Translations under genes and position numbers: made by a program
Notes under the pieces: model-generated
The model's database searches: none
Seen by the model: the letters and a program-made list of their open reading frames with translations, nothing else
Told to the model about the DNA's origin: nothing
Part shown: piece by piece, positions 56,046 through 64,000 of the stretch
Layout: each line of letters starts with the position of its first letter
How positions within the stretch are numbered: position 1 is the first letter of the stretch
Assembly: GCF_014534745.1 (NCBI RefSeq)
Contig: NZ_JACVVP010000024.1
Coordinates: 41,089-105,088, forward strand
DNA length: 64,000 nt
Direction: 5' to 3'
DNA from: Flammeovirga sp. EKP202
GTDB taxonomy: Bacteria > Bacteroidota > Bacteroidia > Cytophagales > Flammeovirgaceae

Positions 56046-59000
56046 TTAGTTTATGTCCGATCCACTACAAACATTTCTATTGTCAATACCTTCTCCTACA
56101 TACCTGTTCCACTCTTTTGGTGTCATTTCTTTTCTAGGCATTAAAGAGCAAACATTATCTGATAAAGTAGGAATATCTAATTCATATCTTCTCAAGTCAT
56201 GTCCAGAAGTACCCACAAATAATGTTCTTCCATGGTCTGCGAATGAGGCTTCAGAAGCCCATGCTCCCAAGTCATTTAATATGATTGGAGATTCATTTGT
56301 TCTGCCTTTTTCAATGTTCCAGATTCTGGCTGACCCATCCAAACTAGTACTCACTAATCGTTTGCGTTCGTTGTCAAATTTTAAAGAAGTAACACGAGTA
56401 TCATGTCCTTGCAAGTTATCAATTTCTGTTCCTGTTATTCTATCCCAAAGAATTAGTTTTCCGTCCTCAAAACCTAACGCTACTGTCTTTCCATCATCTG
56501 AAAAAGCCAAAGCTGTTCCGGTCACTCTTTGATCCGAATAAACTTGGGTCTCATTACATTCACCATCAGGGCACCATTTTAATACAGCTCCTGATTCAAG
56601 CATTCCCCAAATACTTCCGTCCAAACTTGATACTTGTAATTTTGTAATCCTTGAAGATGTTTGAACAAAACTAGCAACAGCATAACTTTCTACATCCACT
56701 GAGTATATTTTTTGAGTTTGTCCGGCAACGAAAATGCGATCTCCGAATTGATCAAAAGATCCCGTCCATAATTTACCTTTTGAAACTTCTACTTTCTGTA
56801 ACTCCTCAAATGCAGGATAACTGAAAATCGTCAACTCACCTTGCTCAGTGAAAATTGCTGCTCTTCCTTTGTTTTTCGATACTAAGAACCCTCTAATAAC
56901 TCCTTGATTTTCAGAAATCAATTCAGATTCTAAGCTTCCATTCTTCCATTTGTGAATTGTACCGTCTGAACCAGCAGAATACAATACATTTAATTCAGGA
57001 TCAAAAAACAATGTTCTAACATAGTCAGTATGACCTTTCATTAAATTAAAGTCATCACCTTTAAAGCCTTTCACTGACTGATATAAACCTTGATACACAT
57101 CGGGGTGTGGATCTAGGCCTTTGTACTGTTCATTAAATCCATAGGCTTGTGCCGCTAAAAGGGCTTTTTGCTCAGGATCTTTTAATTGAAGCGATTTTAC
57201 GGCTAATGCCTGTGCAATAGAAAGGAAACGGAGTGTATCTGCATTTGCTTTTGCAAGATCCGCGGCTTCTTTTTGTTGCTGTGCCTCTTTTGATTTTTTA
57301 TCCGCTATATCTGCATTGAGCGTTGCTTTATCTTTTTCAGCATCTGCTAATTGTCTTTGCTTTTCGGCTTCAACCAATGCTAAACGAGCTCTCTCCGATT
57401 GTCTTAAAGCCACATTCTTCTGATAATCAGCTGAATCTTTTGCTGCTTGTGCAATCTCTGTTTGTTTACGAGCTTCATCAGCGGCTTGCTCTGCTAATAC
57501 TGTTTGTGCCTCTGCCTTTTTCTTTTGCTCTTCAGCAATTCTCGCACTCTCTTTGGCTTTCTCACCAAATTCAGTGGCTTGTATCGCAGCTATTTCAGCA
57601 TCTCTTGCCTTCATTTGTGCAAAAATCACAAGCATAATTGCACCAATAGTAGCTGCAGCCAAAACGAGTGCAATAACCTTAGTACGCTTTACAATTCTTT
57701 TTTGTAACCTTTCCTTTACTCTTTGCTCCTCTTCGTACTCTTCTTGACTCGATTTCAAGAAGGTAACCGCTCTTTCGTAAGAAGGTTCATATTGAATAGC
57801 CCATGCAAGATTGGGTCTAAATCTTTCTTTCCACTGAATGGCAATGTACAAATCTGGCGGACGCCATAAGCTTGCCTTCCCTTGTTGATACATGGAAGCA
57901 GCTTCCGCAAGACGTTTATATATTTTTACAGCTTCATATTCTTCATCTACCCAATCTCTACAACGAATCCATACACGCATTAAAGATTCATGTGAAATAT
58001 CAACAACTGTGTCGCTTATCACATCAACGCTTTGATCAGGCATCAATAAGGTTCTTCCTGAAGTTCTGAAACGATCCACTACACTAATCACAATCTCCTC
58101 TTCCGTCTCAGCAATATGTGCTAGGCTTTTTAATTTTGTAGGTCTACGAATTCCTCTACCATCATCTCCTTTTTCTGTCAAAGCCTTGAATAACTTTTCA
58201 CAGATCAATTTCTCCTCTTCAGACAATTCACGGTAAGCCTCATCGGCGTGTTGAGAAAGTGCTTCTCCCATTCCACCAATGGCTTCATAATGGTACACAT
58301 CTACTTCGTCATTATCATCCGAATGAGAATTCCAATATTCCCAAGTTCTCATCAAAGCGTGTTGCATGATGGGAAGTTGATCTTGGGTGTCCCCTAGGTC
58401 ATTGAGTAATCTTTGTAAAAGTCTTGGAGAAATCTTGGCACCACCTACTGACATTGGGCCAAGTACAGCCTCTTTCTTTTGATCCCTCGTCATTTGAGGA
58501 ATCAAATAATGGCTTTCATTGATAAGGTAAGTAAGTTCTGGGAATCGTGCACAATCACCGATGTAGTCTGAACGCATGGTCATGACTACATAAATAGGTG
58601 TTTTCTTTTGCTTTGTTGCTTCTACCAACAGTTTCACAAAAGCGGATGCCATCCCCATCGAAAGGTCTTCTGATTCTAATCTAGAAAATCTAAAAAGCTC
58701 TTCGAACTGATCTATTAATACAAGGAAGTTACTTCCTTCTTCTTTCTGTAATCGATCTACTAAATTCACTAGACCTTTAGAACTACTAAGTAGCATTGTG
58801 ATCGCAACATTCAACAGTAATTCTTGGTCTTCTTCAGATTTTTCAGAATAAGTGGTAGTAGATTGCAGTACTGCTAATGCCAGGTTTTTGATAGGGTCAG
58901 TTCCTGGTCTAGAGGTCGATACATTCCATGAAGAACCTTGTTTCTCCATAAAACCACCTTGAAGGGCAGGAATTAAACCACAATAAATCAAAGAAGACTT

Positions 59001-59198
59001 ACCTGAACCTGAAGCACCTAGTGCTGCAACAAATCTATTTTTTTCTAAACGCCATAGTACTTCCTCAGTTTGGCCATCTCTACCAAAAAACAAGAAAGTT
59101 TCATCTGTACGGAATGGTCGTAATCCCGGGAAGGGATTAAATTGACCACCTAAGATCAACTTTTGAGCATCTGTATTTGTGGATGAAAATGAATTCAT
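56046..59198 (-). CDS. Membrane-anchored nSTAND1 NTPase with WD40 propeller
   Basis: 1050 residues. FNPFPGLRPFRTDETFLFFGRD at 20-41 is the nSTAND1 hallmark. Walker A is GASGSGKSS (61-69), Walker B is FLVLIDQFEELF (about 158-169), and the sensor Arg is in MTMRSDY (209). A helical region follows to about 500. A basic stretch (RLQKRIVKRTK) and one membrane helix (VIALVLAAATIGAIMLVIFA, about 508-527) come next, then a 120-residue Ala/Lys/Glu/Gln coiled coil, then WD40 repeats at about 720-1010 (GHTDYVRTLFFDPELNVLYSAGSDGTIHKW). The C-terminal block (MTPKEWNRYVGEGIDNRNVC) is typical of STAND-WD40 proteins. By positive-inside reasoning the NTPase is cytoplasmic and the propeller periplasmic. It is the second gene of the operon, 41 bp after the TIR-like gene. 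Confidence 0.9.
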   Translation of the reverse strand: MNSFSSTNTDAQKLILGGQFNPFPGLRPFRTDETFLFFGRDGQTEEVLWRLEKNRFVAALGASGSGKSSLIYCGLIPALQGGFMEKQGSSWNVSTSRPGTDPIKNLALAVLQSTTTYSEKSEEDQELLLNVAITMLLSSSKGLVNLVDRLQKEEGSNFLVLIDQFEELFRFSRLESEDLSMGMASAFVKLLVEATKQKKTPIYVVMTMRSDYIGDCARFPELTYLINESHYLIPQMTRDQKKEAVLGPMSVGGAKISPRLLQRLLNDLGDTQDQLPIMQHALMRTWEYWNSHSDDNDEVDVYHYEAIGGMGEALSQHADEAYRELSEEEKLICEKLFKALTEKGDDGRGIRRPTKLKSLAHIAETEEEIVISVVDRFRTSGRTLLMPDQSVDVISDTVVDISHESLMRVWIRCRDWVDEEYEAVKIYKRLAEAASMYQQGKASLWRPPDLYIAIQWKERFRPNLAWAIQYEPSYERAVTFLKSSQEEYEEEQRVKERLQKRIVKRTKVIALVLAAATIGAIMLVIFAQMKARDAEIAAIQATEFGEKAKESARIAEEQKKKAEAQTVLAEQAADEARKQTEIAQAAKDSADYQKNVALRQSERARLALVEAEKQRQLADAEKDKATLNADIADKKSKEAQQQKEAADLAKANADTLRFLSIAQALAVKSLQLKDPEQKALLAAQAYGFNEQYKGLDPHPDVYQGLYQSVKGFKGDDFNLMKGHTDYVRTLFFDPELNVLYSAGSDGTIHKWKNGSLESELISENQGVIRGFLVSKNKGRAAIFTEQGELTIFSYPAFEELQKVEVSKGKLWTGSFDQFGDRIFVAGQTQKIYSVDVESYAVASFVQTSSRITKLQVSSLDGSIWGMLESGAVLKWCPDGECNETQVYSDQRVTGTALAFSDDGKTVALGFEDGKLILWDRITGTEIDNLQGHDTRVTSLKFDNERKRLVSTSLDGSARIWNIEKGRTNESPIILNDLGAWASEASFADHGRTLFVGTSGHDLRRYELDIPTLSDNVCSLMPRKEMTPKEWNRYVGEGIDNRNVCSGSDIN

Positions 59199-59239
59199 AG
59201 AAAGTCAGAGAATAGAAAATTTAAATTAAGACAATTAAA

Positions 59240-60589
59240 TTAAAATGATGATAAAAAGCTAAGTAAATCATCGGAAATCATTACATCGTCGAAAACGAAG
59301 ATACCGACAGATTGATAGAGTGGATTACCATCTAAGATTTTAGATAATCTCGATGCCGTTCCATAATTTGTAGCAACAATTGCTTTCGTGTTTAAAGGTT
59401 CAACTCTACCCAAACCAGAAGCACGTAGATTGTCCTGCAATTTGGCAAAAATCCAATCATCTGGAGCCTTATCAACAAAAATAATGGTGCTATTACAGAC
59501 TTGAAGATGTCTTTGATGTTGTCTTCTCATCATTTTTGCACCTTGTCCTGTCCCCAATTTTAAAATACCAAAACCCAAAGTTGATAATCTATCCTCAAGT
59601 ACTCCAGATTGCGTTACGTCTTCTACATCACACATGACATAAACTTTCTTTGAAGCAAAGTCATCATTTAATGCAGCAACATCATGATCACTAGAAGTGC
59701 TTAACTCTCCATGGAGAATGGTTTTAAACTTCTCTAAGTCTGTTTTAAAAGTGTAGGTTGCCTCATGTTCATCAACATTCTTAAGAAGTTTCTCTATATA
59801 AAATTTTCTTTTATCTGTTGAAAAACGAACTGTAGGCGGTACCCAAACAAACTTTTTGATTCTGTTGTTATTCTGAAGCACATAAGTCTCCGTCACTTTT
59901 TCTTGCCATTCTAAAAACGAATAGGCATCATGATTTATTTTATCACCTTCTCTCCCACCAGCTAGGTGAATGGCAATTTCAACAGCATTTAGATCTTGCC
60001 ATTGTGTTTGTGACATTTCATCAGTGTGGCATGGATAGTCTTTTTTGGGCAGGATATCAAAACCAAAAGCTTTGAGGTCTCTTTTTAAGAGTAATCTTTC
60101 CATCCTCAAATCATCTGAAGTATCTCCAAGAAATACTTTTTGAGAATACTCCTGAACATTGAACGCATCAAAAATATCAAGGGCTAAATCAGAAATTACT
60201 AACCAATAAAAAACCCGGTAACCTTCTAATAGAGGAATAGAAAGTGTAACTTCTTTTCCAATTCTGTTATCAAATCTTGAAAGGTGATAAGTACGTAAAT
60301 GTTTTATGGATTCGGGTTGGCAATCCTCTCTAAAAGAGTTAAGAAACAGTTTATAATTCTTTTGATTGTCGTTTAAACTTACATCAACATTCGTTTCTTC
60401 ACAAACAAACCATACAACAATATCAGCCTCCGAATTGGCAACAGTACCAAAAGAGACGTTGACTTGTATATTTTGGGATCTCATTTCTTTCAAGGCCACT
60501 TGTAAAGCATCTGAAACCATGAAGCCTAATTCTAGATAATCGTCAGGGGTCTCCTGATCTGCATTCACACAAACAATATGAATATGCAT
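59240..60589 (-). CDS. Protein with two TIR-like modules, partner of nSTAND NTPase
   Basis: 449 residues with no signal peptide. Residues 1-140 are an alpha/beta domain of unknown type. Residues about 151-260 resemble the TIR-like modules of conflict systems: KVFLGDTSDDLRMERLLLKRDLKAFGFDILPKKD, then LNAVEIAIHLAGGREGD. Residues about 315-447 hold a second one: KKVYVMCDVEDVTQSGVLEDRLSTLGFGILKLG, then CNSTIIFVDKAPDDWIFAKLQDNL. The classic catalytic Glu of NAD-cleaving TIR domains is not evident in either, so one or both may be scaffolds. It is the first gene of the operon, with 318 bp of free DNA upstream. The assignment is by pattern only. Confidence 0.6.
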   Translation of the reverse strand: MHIHIVCVNADQETPDDYLELGFMVSDALQVALKEMRSQNIQVNVSFGTVANSEADIVVWFVCEETNVDVSLNDNQKNYKLFLNSFREDCQPESIKHLRTYHLSRFDNRIGKEVTLSIPLLEGYRVFYWLVISDLALDIFDAFNVQEYSQKVFLGDTSDDLRMERLLLKRDLKAFGFDILPKKDYPCHTDEMSQTQWQDLNAVEIAIHLAGGREGDKINHDAYSFLEWQEKVTETYVLQNNNRIKKFVWVPPTVRFSTDKRKFYIEKLLKNVDEHEATYTFKTDLEKFKTILHGELSTSSDHDVAALNDDFASKKVYVMCDVEDVTQSGVLEDRLSTLGFGILKLGTGQGAKMMRRQHQRHLQVCNSTIIFVDKAPDDWIFAKLQDNLRASGLGRVEPLNTKAIVATNYGTASRLSKILDGNPLYQSVGIFVFDDVMISDDLLSFLSSF

Positions 60590-60907
60590 AGATTTAGTAA
60601 AAGTTTGTAATTAAGTGAAACGAATTGATTTTGTAAGTAAAAAATAACCAACTTATACGCTAACTTACATCAACATTGATCTAATAAAAAATAAAAAAGG
60701 GATTGAATTTATCAATTCGTTCTTTTTATTATACAAAATATAGGAATAATCACATTGAAACCCCTTAAAAAATCCATTTTTAAGTCAATTAAAGCTATAT
60801 CACCTTTCTAAAGTTCAAAAGTCAATCTACAGCTTGTTAAGCCATAAATAGAGGTTACAAAACATTACATCTCACTTTTGAGAGGCATAATGACAGAAAA
60901 TTAATGT
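60590..60907. promoter_or_regulatory. Upstream region of the TIR/STAND operon
   Basis: 318 bp between rarA and the operon. It is AT-rich with only a weak hairpin (GAATTGATAAATTC, near 60700). The operon promoter must be here; a near-box TATATTTTG (minus strand, about 60735-60743) has one base too many. Confidence 0.35.
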
Positions 60908-62179
60908 TTAATATTGATACTTTTTCTGCCACATCAATTGCAACCTATTCATCATCTCTTTTTCTCTACTATTTACTTTGGGTTTATAAAGTGTTTTCCC
61001 TTCTAATCCTTCAGGCATATATTCTTGCGGAATAAAACCTTGCGGATCATCATGAGGATAGATATAAGCATCTGCATATCCTAATTCTTTCATCAATTTA
61101 GTAGATGCATTTCTAAGGTGTAAAGGTACTGGTAAGTCTCCGGTAGTTTTTACCATTTTTTGAGCATCTTTAATGGCCATATAAGCTGCATTACTTTTAG
61201 GAGAACATGCCAAGTAAGTTGTAGCTTGTGACAACACAATTCTACCTTCGGGCATACCGATATTCTGAATGGCCTGCATACAATTATTAGCGATCAATAA
61301 AGCATTTGGATTTGCGTTACCAATATCTTCTGAAGCAGAAATGATCAATCGTCTTGCAATGAATTTAGGATCTTCTCCCCCTTCAATCATTCTTGCCAGC
61401 CAATACACGGCAGCATTTGGATCAGAACCTCTGATAGATTTAATGAAAGCCGAAATAATATCATAATGGGATTCTCCCTTCTTATCATAGCGTGCTGCTC
61501 TCTGTTGAGCGACTAAAGCCACTAACTCATCGGTGATTATGATTTCACCATTTTCTTCTTTTGCAGCATCAACAGAAAGCTCCAATAGGTTTAATAACCT
61601 TCGGGCATCTCCTCCAGAGTATCGTAATAGGTTGTATGTTTCTTTTAACTGAATAGTCTTCTTTTTAAGATAAGCATCTTCTTGGATTGCCCTATTTACT
61701 AATTCCAATAAATCCTTCTTATCCAAAGATTCCAAAACATAAACTTGACTTCTTGAGATCAAAGCCGAATTCACTTCAAAAGATGGGTTTTCGGTCGTTG
61801 CACCTACTAAAACTATGATACCTTTCTCTACCGCATTTAATAAGGCATCTTGCTGTGATTTACTAAAACGATGGATTTCATCTATAAAAAGGATAGTACC
61901 GTATGAATAGGTTGCTTCTTTTATCACATCCCTTACATCTTTTACTCCGGCACTTACAGCGCTTAGTGTTTTGAAAGGCCTTCCGGTAGCCTCAGCTAAC
62001 AATCTTGCTAATGTCGTTTTGCCTACACCCGGAGGTCCCCACAAAATCATTGATGGAATAGTTTTACTTTCAACCATTCTTCTAAAAACACCATCATCTC
62101 CCAAAAGGTGACGCTGTCCTACCACATCAAAAACTGATTTTGGTCTCATTCTCTCCGACAAAGGTGCGGCTCCCATCAT
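60908..62179 (-). CDS. rarA: Replication-associated recombination protein RarA (MgsA)
   Basis: 423 residues of AAA+ ATPase related to clamp loaders. It acts at stalled replication forks with SSB. Walker A is [16 protein letters not shown], Walker B is [16 protein letters not shown], and sensor 1 is [19 protein letters not shown]. The C-terminal tetramerisation region has [36 protein letters not shown] and [13 protein letters not shown]. Two adjacent ATGs (62179 and 62176) are possible starts. A TAnnTTTG box with a TTG partner lies inside the guaB terminator. Confidence 0.96.
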   Translation of the reverse strand: MMGAAPLSERMRPKSVFDVVGQRHLLGDDGVFRRMVESKTIPSMILWGPPGVGKTTLARLLAEATGRPFKTLSAVSAGVKDVRDVIKEATYSYGTILFIDEIHRFSKSQQDALLNAVEKGIIVLVGATTENPSFEVNSALISRSQVYVLESLDKKDLLELVNRAIQEDAYLKKKTIQLKETYNLLRYSGGDARRLLNLLELSVDAAKEENGEIIITDELVALVAQQRAARYDKKGESHYDIISAFIKSIRGSDPNAAVYWLARMIEGGEDPKFIARRLIISASEDIGNANPNALLIANNCMQAIQNIGMPEGRIVLSQATTYLACSPKSNAAYMAIKDAQKMVKTTGDLPVPLHLRNASTKLMKELGYADAYIYPHDDPQGFIPQEYMPEGLEGKTLYKPKVNSREKEMMNRLQLMWQKKYQY

Positions 62180-62225
62180 AACTTTATTGTATTAATTTTA
62201 AACACTAAATTGTTCAATATTATAG

Positions 62226-62253
62226 CAAATATACATATAAAAAAAGAGGTCAA
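62226..62253 (-). promoter_or_regulatory. Predicted rarA promoter overlapping the guaB terminator
   Basis: Minus-strand TATATTTG (62226-62233) with TTG at 62251-62253, spacing 17, close to the Bacteroidota consensus TTG-N18-TAnnTTTG. The box pair interleaves with the terminator stem. Confidence 0.45.
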
Positions 62254-62269
62254 GCATTGCCTGACCTCT
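62241..62269 (-). terminator. Rho-independent terminator after guaB
   Basis: 11-bp stem in the minus RNA (62245-62255 with 62259-62269, one G-U), small loop and a T-run on the minus strand, 23 bp past the stop. Confidence 0.85.
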
Positions 62270-62291
62270 CTTAATTTTATGCAAATAAAAC

Positions 62292-63767
62292 TTACCCTTT
62301 TGAAGAGTAGTTTGGAGCTTCTCTTGTAATTGTGATATCGTGTGGATGTGATTCTTTCACACCTGCACCTGTAATCTTTACAAATTTAGCATCTTTCAAT
62401 TGATCAATAGATCCAGCACCACAGTAACCCATACCTGCTTTTAATCCACCTACTAATTGATAAAGAACTTCCTCAACACGCCCTTTGTAAGGTACACGTC
62501 CAGCGATTCCTTCTGGTACTAATTTTTTGATATCATCTTCTGCATCTTGGAAGTAACGGTCTTTAGAACCTTGGTTCATTGCTTCTACAGAACCCATACC
62601 TCTGTATGATTTGAACTTACGTCCTTCGAAGATAATCATATCACCAGGAGCCTCGTCAGTACCTGCTAATAATGAACCAATCATTACTACGTCAGCACCA
62701 CCAGCGATAGCTTTTACTAAGTCACCTGAGAAACGAATACCACCATCAGCAATGAAAGGAATACCTCTTTCTCTTAATACTGAAGCTGCTTCGAATACTG
62801 CTGATAACTGAGGAACACCAACACCTGCAATTACACGTGTAGTACAGATTGAACCTGGTCCAACACCAACTTTGATACCATCAGCACCTGCATCTGCCAA
62901 CATCTCTGCTGCCTCCGCTGTTGCAATGTTACCTACAATAACATCTAAATCTGGGAATTCCTTTTTGATTCTCTTTAATGCATCAATTACACCTTTAGAA
63001 TGACCGTGAGCAGTATCTAAACCTACTACATCAACACCTGCTGCTTTTAATTCAGCTACTCTTTCCATAAGGTCAGCAGTCACACCAATTGCAGCACCAA
63101 CTCTTAAACGACCATATTGATCTTTACAAGCGTTTGGTCTGTTCTTGTTCTTAAGAATATCTCTATACGTAACCAAACCAACTAATTTGTTTGATTTACT
63201 TACGATTGGAAGTTTTTCGATTTTATGCTCTTGAAGAATCTCTTGAGCCTCGTCTAATGTGATACCATCTGCTGCTGTGATTAGGTTATCCCTTGTCATC
63301 ACATCTTTTACAGCGATGCCTAAATCCTTCTGGAAACGAAGGTCTCTGTTTGTTAAAATTCCGATTAGAAGTCCTTCTTCGTCAACTACTGGAATACCAC
63401 CAATTTTGTATTCTCTCATTAACTCGTTTGCTTCAAATAATGTTTTGTTAGCAGTTAACGTAACTGGGTCCAAAATCATTCCTGATTGCGAACGCTTGAC
63501 TTTTCGTACTTGGGAAGCTTGTTGTTGAATGGTCATGTTTTTATGAATGAAGCCTAAGCCTCCTTCTAATGCCATTGCGATAGCTAACTCAGCTTCTGTA
63601 ACAGTATCCATTGCAGCTGATACTAAAGGAATATTCAACGCAATGTTTTTTGTTAACATTGTTTTTGTAGTTGTCTCTCTTGGTAGAATTTCAGAGAAAC
63701 CTGGTCTTAATAGCACATCATCATATGTGAGTGCTTCGTACAAAACTTTACTTGGATCGATAGCCAT
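62292..63767 (-). CDS. guaB: Inosine-5'-monophosphate dehydrogenase (GuaB)
   Basis: 491 residues from the ATG at 63767; the frame extends three codons to a TTG. It oxidises IMP to XMP with NAD+, the committed step to guanine nucleotides, in the cytoplasm as a tetramer. The TIM barrel surrounds a CBS pair (about 95-210: [49 protein letters not shown]). The catalytic Cys308 is in [17 protein letters not shown], and the flap with [12 protein letters not shown] follows. It is monocistronic, with a good promoter at 63804-63832. Confidence 0.98.
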   Translation of the reverse strand: MAIDPSKVLYEALTYDDVLLRPGFSEILPRETTTKTMLTKNIALNIPLVSAAMDTVTEAELAIAMALEGGLGFIHKNMTIQQQASQVRKVKRSQSGMILDPVTLTANKTLFEANELMREYKIGGIPVVDEEGLLIGILTNRDLRFQKDLGIAVKDVMTRDNLITAADGITLDEAQEILQEHKIEKLPIVSKSNKLVGLVTYRDILKNKNRPNACKDQYGRLRVGAAIGVTADLMERVAELKAAGVDVVGLDTAHGHSKGVIDALKRIKKEFPDLDVIVGNIATAEAAEMLADAGADGIKVGVGPGSICTTRVIAGVGVPQLSAVFEAASVLRERGIPFIADGGIRFSGDLVKAIAGGADVVMIGSLLAGTDEAPGDMIIFEGRKFKSYRGMGSVEAMNQGSKDRYFQDAEDDIKKLVPEGIAGRVPYKGRVEEVLYQLVGGLKAGMGYCGAGSIDQLKDAKFVKITGAGVKESHPHDITITREAPNYSSKG

Positions 63768-63803
63768 TTGAAGCAAATAATTTAACTGTGATTATTTGCG
63801 GTG

Positions 63804-63832
63804 CAAAGTTAGAACTATATATGACTATACAA
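63804..63832 (-). promoter_or_regulatory. Predicted guaB promoter
   Basis: Minus strand TTG (63830-63832), 18 bp, then TAACTTTG (63804-63811). This matches the Bacteroidota housekeeping consensus TTG-N18-TAnnTTTG exactly, about 37 bp upstream of the ATG. Confidence 0.65.
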
Positions 63833-63884
63833 TAATATTGTTGTAATTTTTTTGTAAATTTTTCTCAATCAGTATTTTACAGAA

Positions 63885-63919
63885 ATAAAAAAAGGACACA
63901 CGTATAACGCATGTCCTTT
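63885..63919 (-). terminator. Terminator after tRNA-Val
   Basis: About 12-bp stem (63891-63902 with 63908-63919, two G-U pairs), loop TATAA, and T-runs on both sides, so it may work in both directions. Confidence 0.8.
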
Positions 63920-63926
63920 TTTATTG

Positions 63927-64000
63927 TGGGGCGTACTGGATTCGAACCAGTGACCCCCTGCTTGTAAGGCAGGTGCTCTAAACCAACTGAGCTAACACCC
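63927..64000 (-). tRNA. tRNA-Val (anticodon TAC), first base outside window
   Basis: On the minus strand the D arm (GCTCAGTTGGTTTAGAGC), the anticodon stem-loop CCTGC-CTTACAA-GCAGG and the T arm ACTGG-TTCGAAT-CCAGT are all perfect. The 3' acceptor strand ACGCCCC pairs with GGGTGT plus one G that must lie at base 64001, so the gene is cut by one base. The anticodon TAC reads GTA/GTG valine codons. The discriminator is A and CCA is not encoded, usual in Bacteroidota. Confidence 0.95.

Noticed and set aside
57323..58069. Several 60-100 codon plus-strand frames inside the nSTAND gene
   Set aside because: Shadows of the Ala/Lys/Glu coiled-coil coding region.

Overview
The window looks like chromosome from a low-GC, marine-type member of the Bacteroidota (Cytophagales, Flammeovirga-like). 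This is an inference from protein style, not from a search. The pointers are a giant secreted adhesin with a type IX secretion (T9SS) C-terminal sorting domain, menaquinone genes, a carboxypeptidase-D-regulatory-like family protein, DUF3127 and DUF3124 proteins, promoters of the TTG-N18-TAnnTTTG class, and a tRNA with no encoded CCA.

Layout. 1-3120: N-terminal part of a giant secreted Ig/PKD-like repeat protein that runs off the left edge. 3.4-16.4 kb: ordinary accessory genes (aldo/keto reductase, outer-membrane-type protein, S9 peptidase with an extra C-terminal domain, monooxygenase-like protein, DUF3124 lipoprotein, a 29-residue membrane peptide, a COG4299 acyltransferase-like membrane protein next to a sodium symporter, DUF2461, an AraC regulator). 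16.9-20.3 kb: operon rsmG - polyprenyl diphosphate synthase - menD. 20.9-23.4 kb: a STAS-like gene, a hairpin-rich non-coding stretch, and a small island of two immunity-like membrane-anchored genes interleaved with two decayed toxin-tip-like fragments. 23.5-32 kb: ruvC, an orphan TPR histidine kinase, and a phosphate-binding protein paired with a HAMP/GAF/PP2C phosphatase. 32.3-36.7 kb: FUSC-type membrane protein and the fermentative focA-pflB pair behind an FNR-like palindrome. 37-42.6 kb: CDF metal transporter, UbiB-type kinase, DUF3127 protein, acyl-CoA dehydrogenase with rluE. 42.6-60.6 kb: a large minus-strand cluster. 60.9-64 kb: rarA, guaB, tRNA-Val.

The most interesting region is 42.6-60.6 kb. 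Four tightly packed genes (gaps 41, 11 and 22 bp) encode a protein with two TIR-like modules, a membrane-anchored nSTAND NTPase with a WD40 propeller, an outer-membrane beta-barrel and a propeller-like lipoprotein. They are followed on the same strand by a roughly 3580-residue T9SS-exported repeat protein. The parts are individually familiar, but together they suggest a signalling or conflict system that spans the whole envelope, with a STAND switch in the inner membrane reading outer-membrane components. The toxin-tip/immunity island at 21.7-23.3 kb is the second item of interest. Several intergenic repeat pairs and terminators without an assigned transcript hint at further small elements.

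Starts were moved from the longest reading frame to an internal ATG where the longer version needed a TTG codon or hid a signal peptide. Family names rest on motif reading only. No database search was run.
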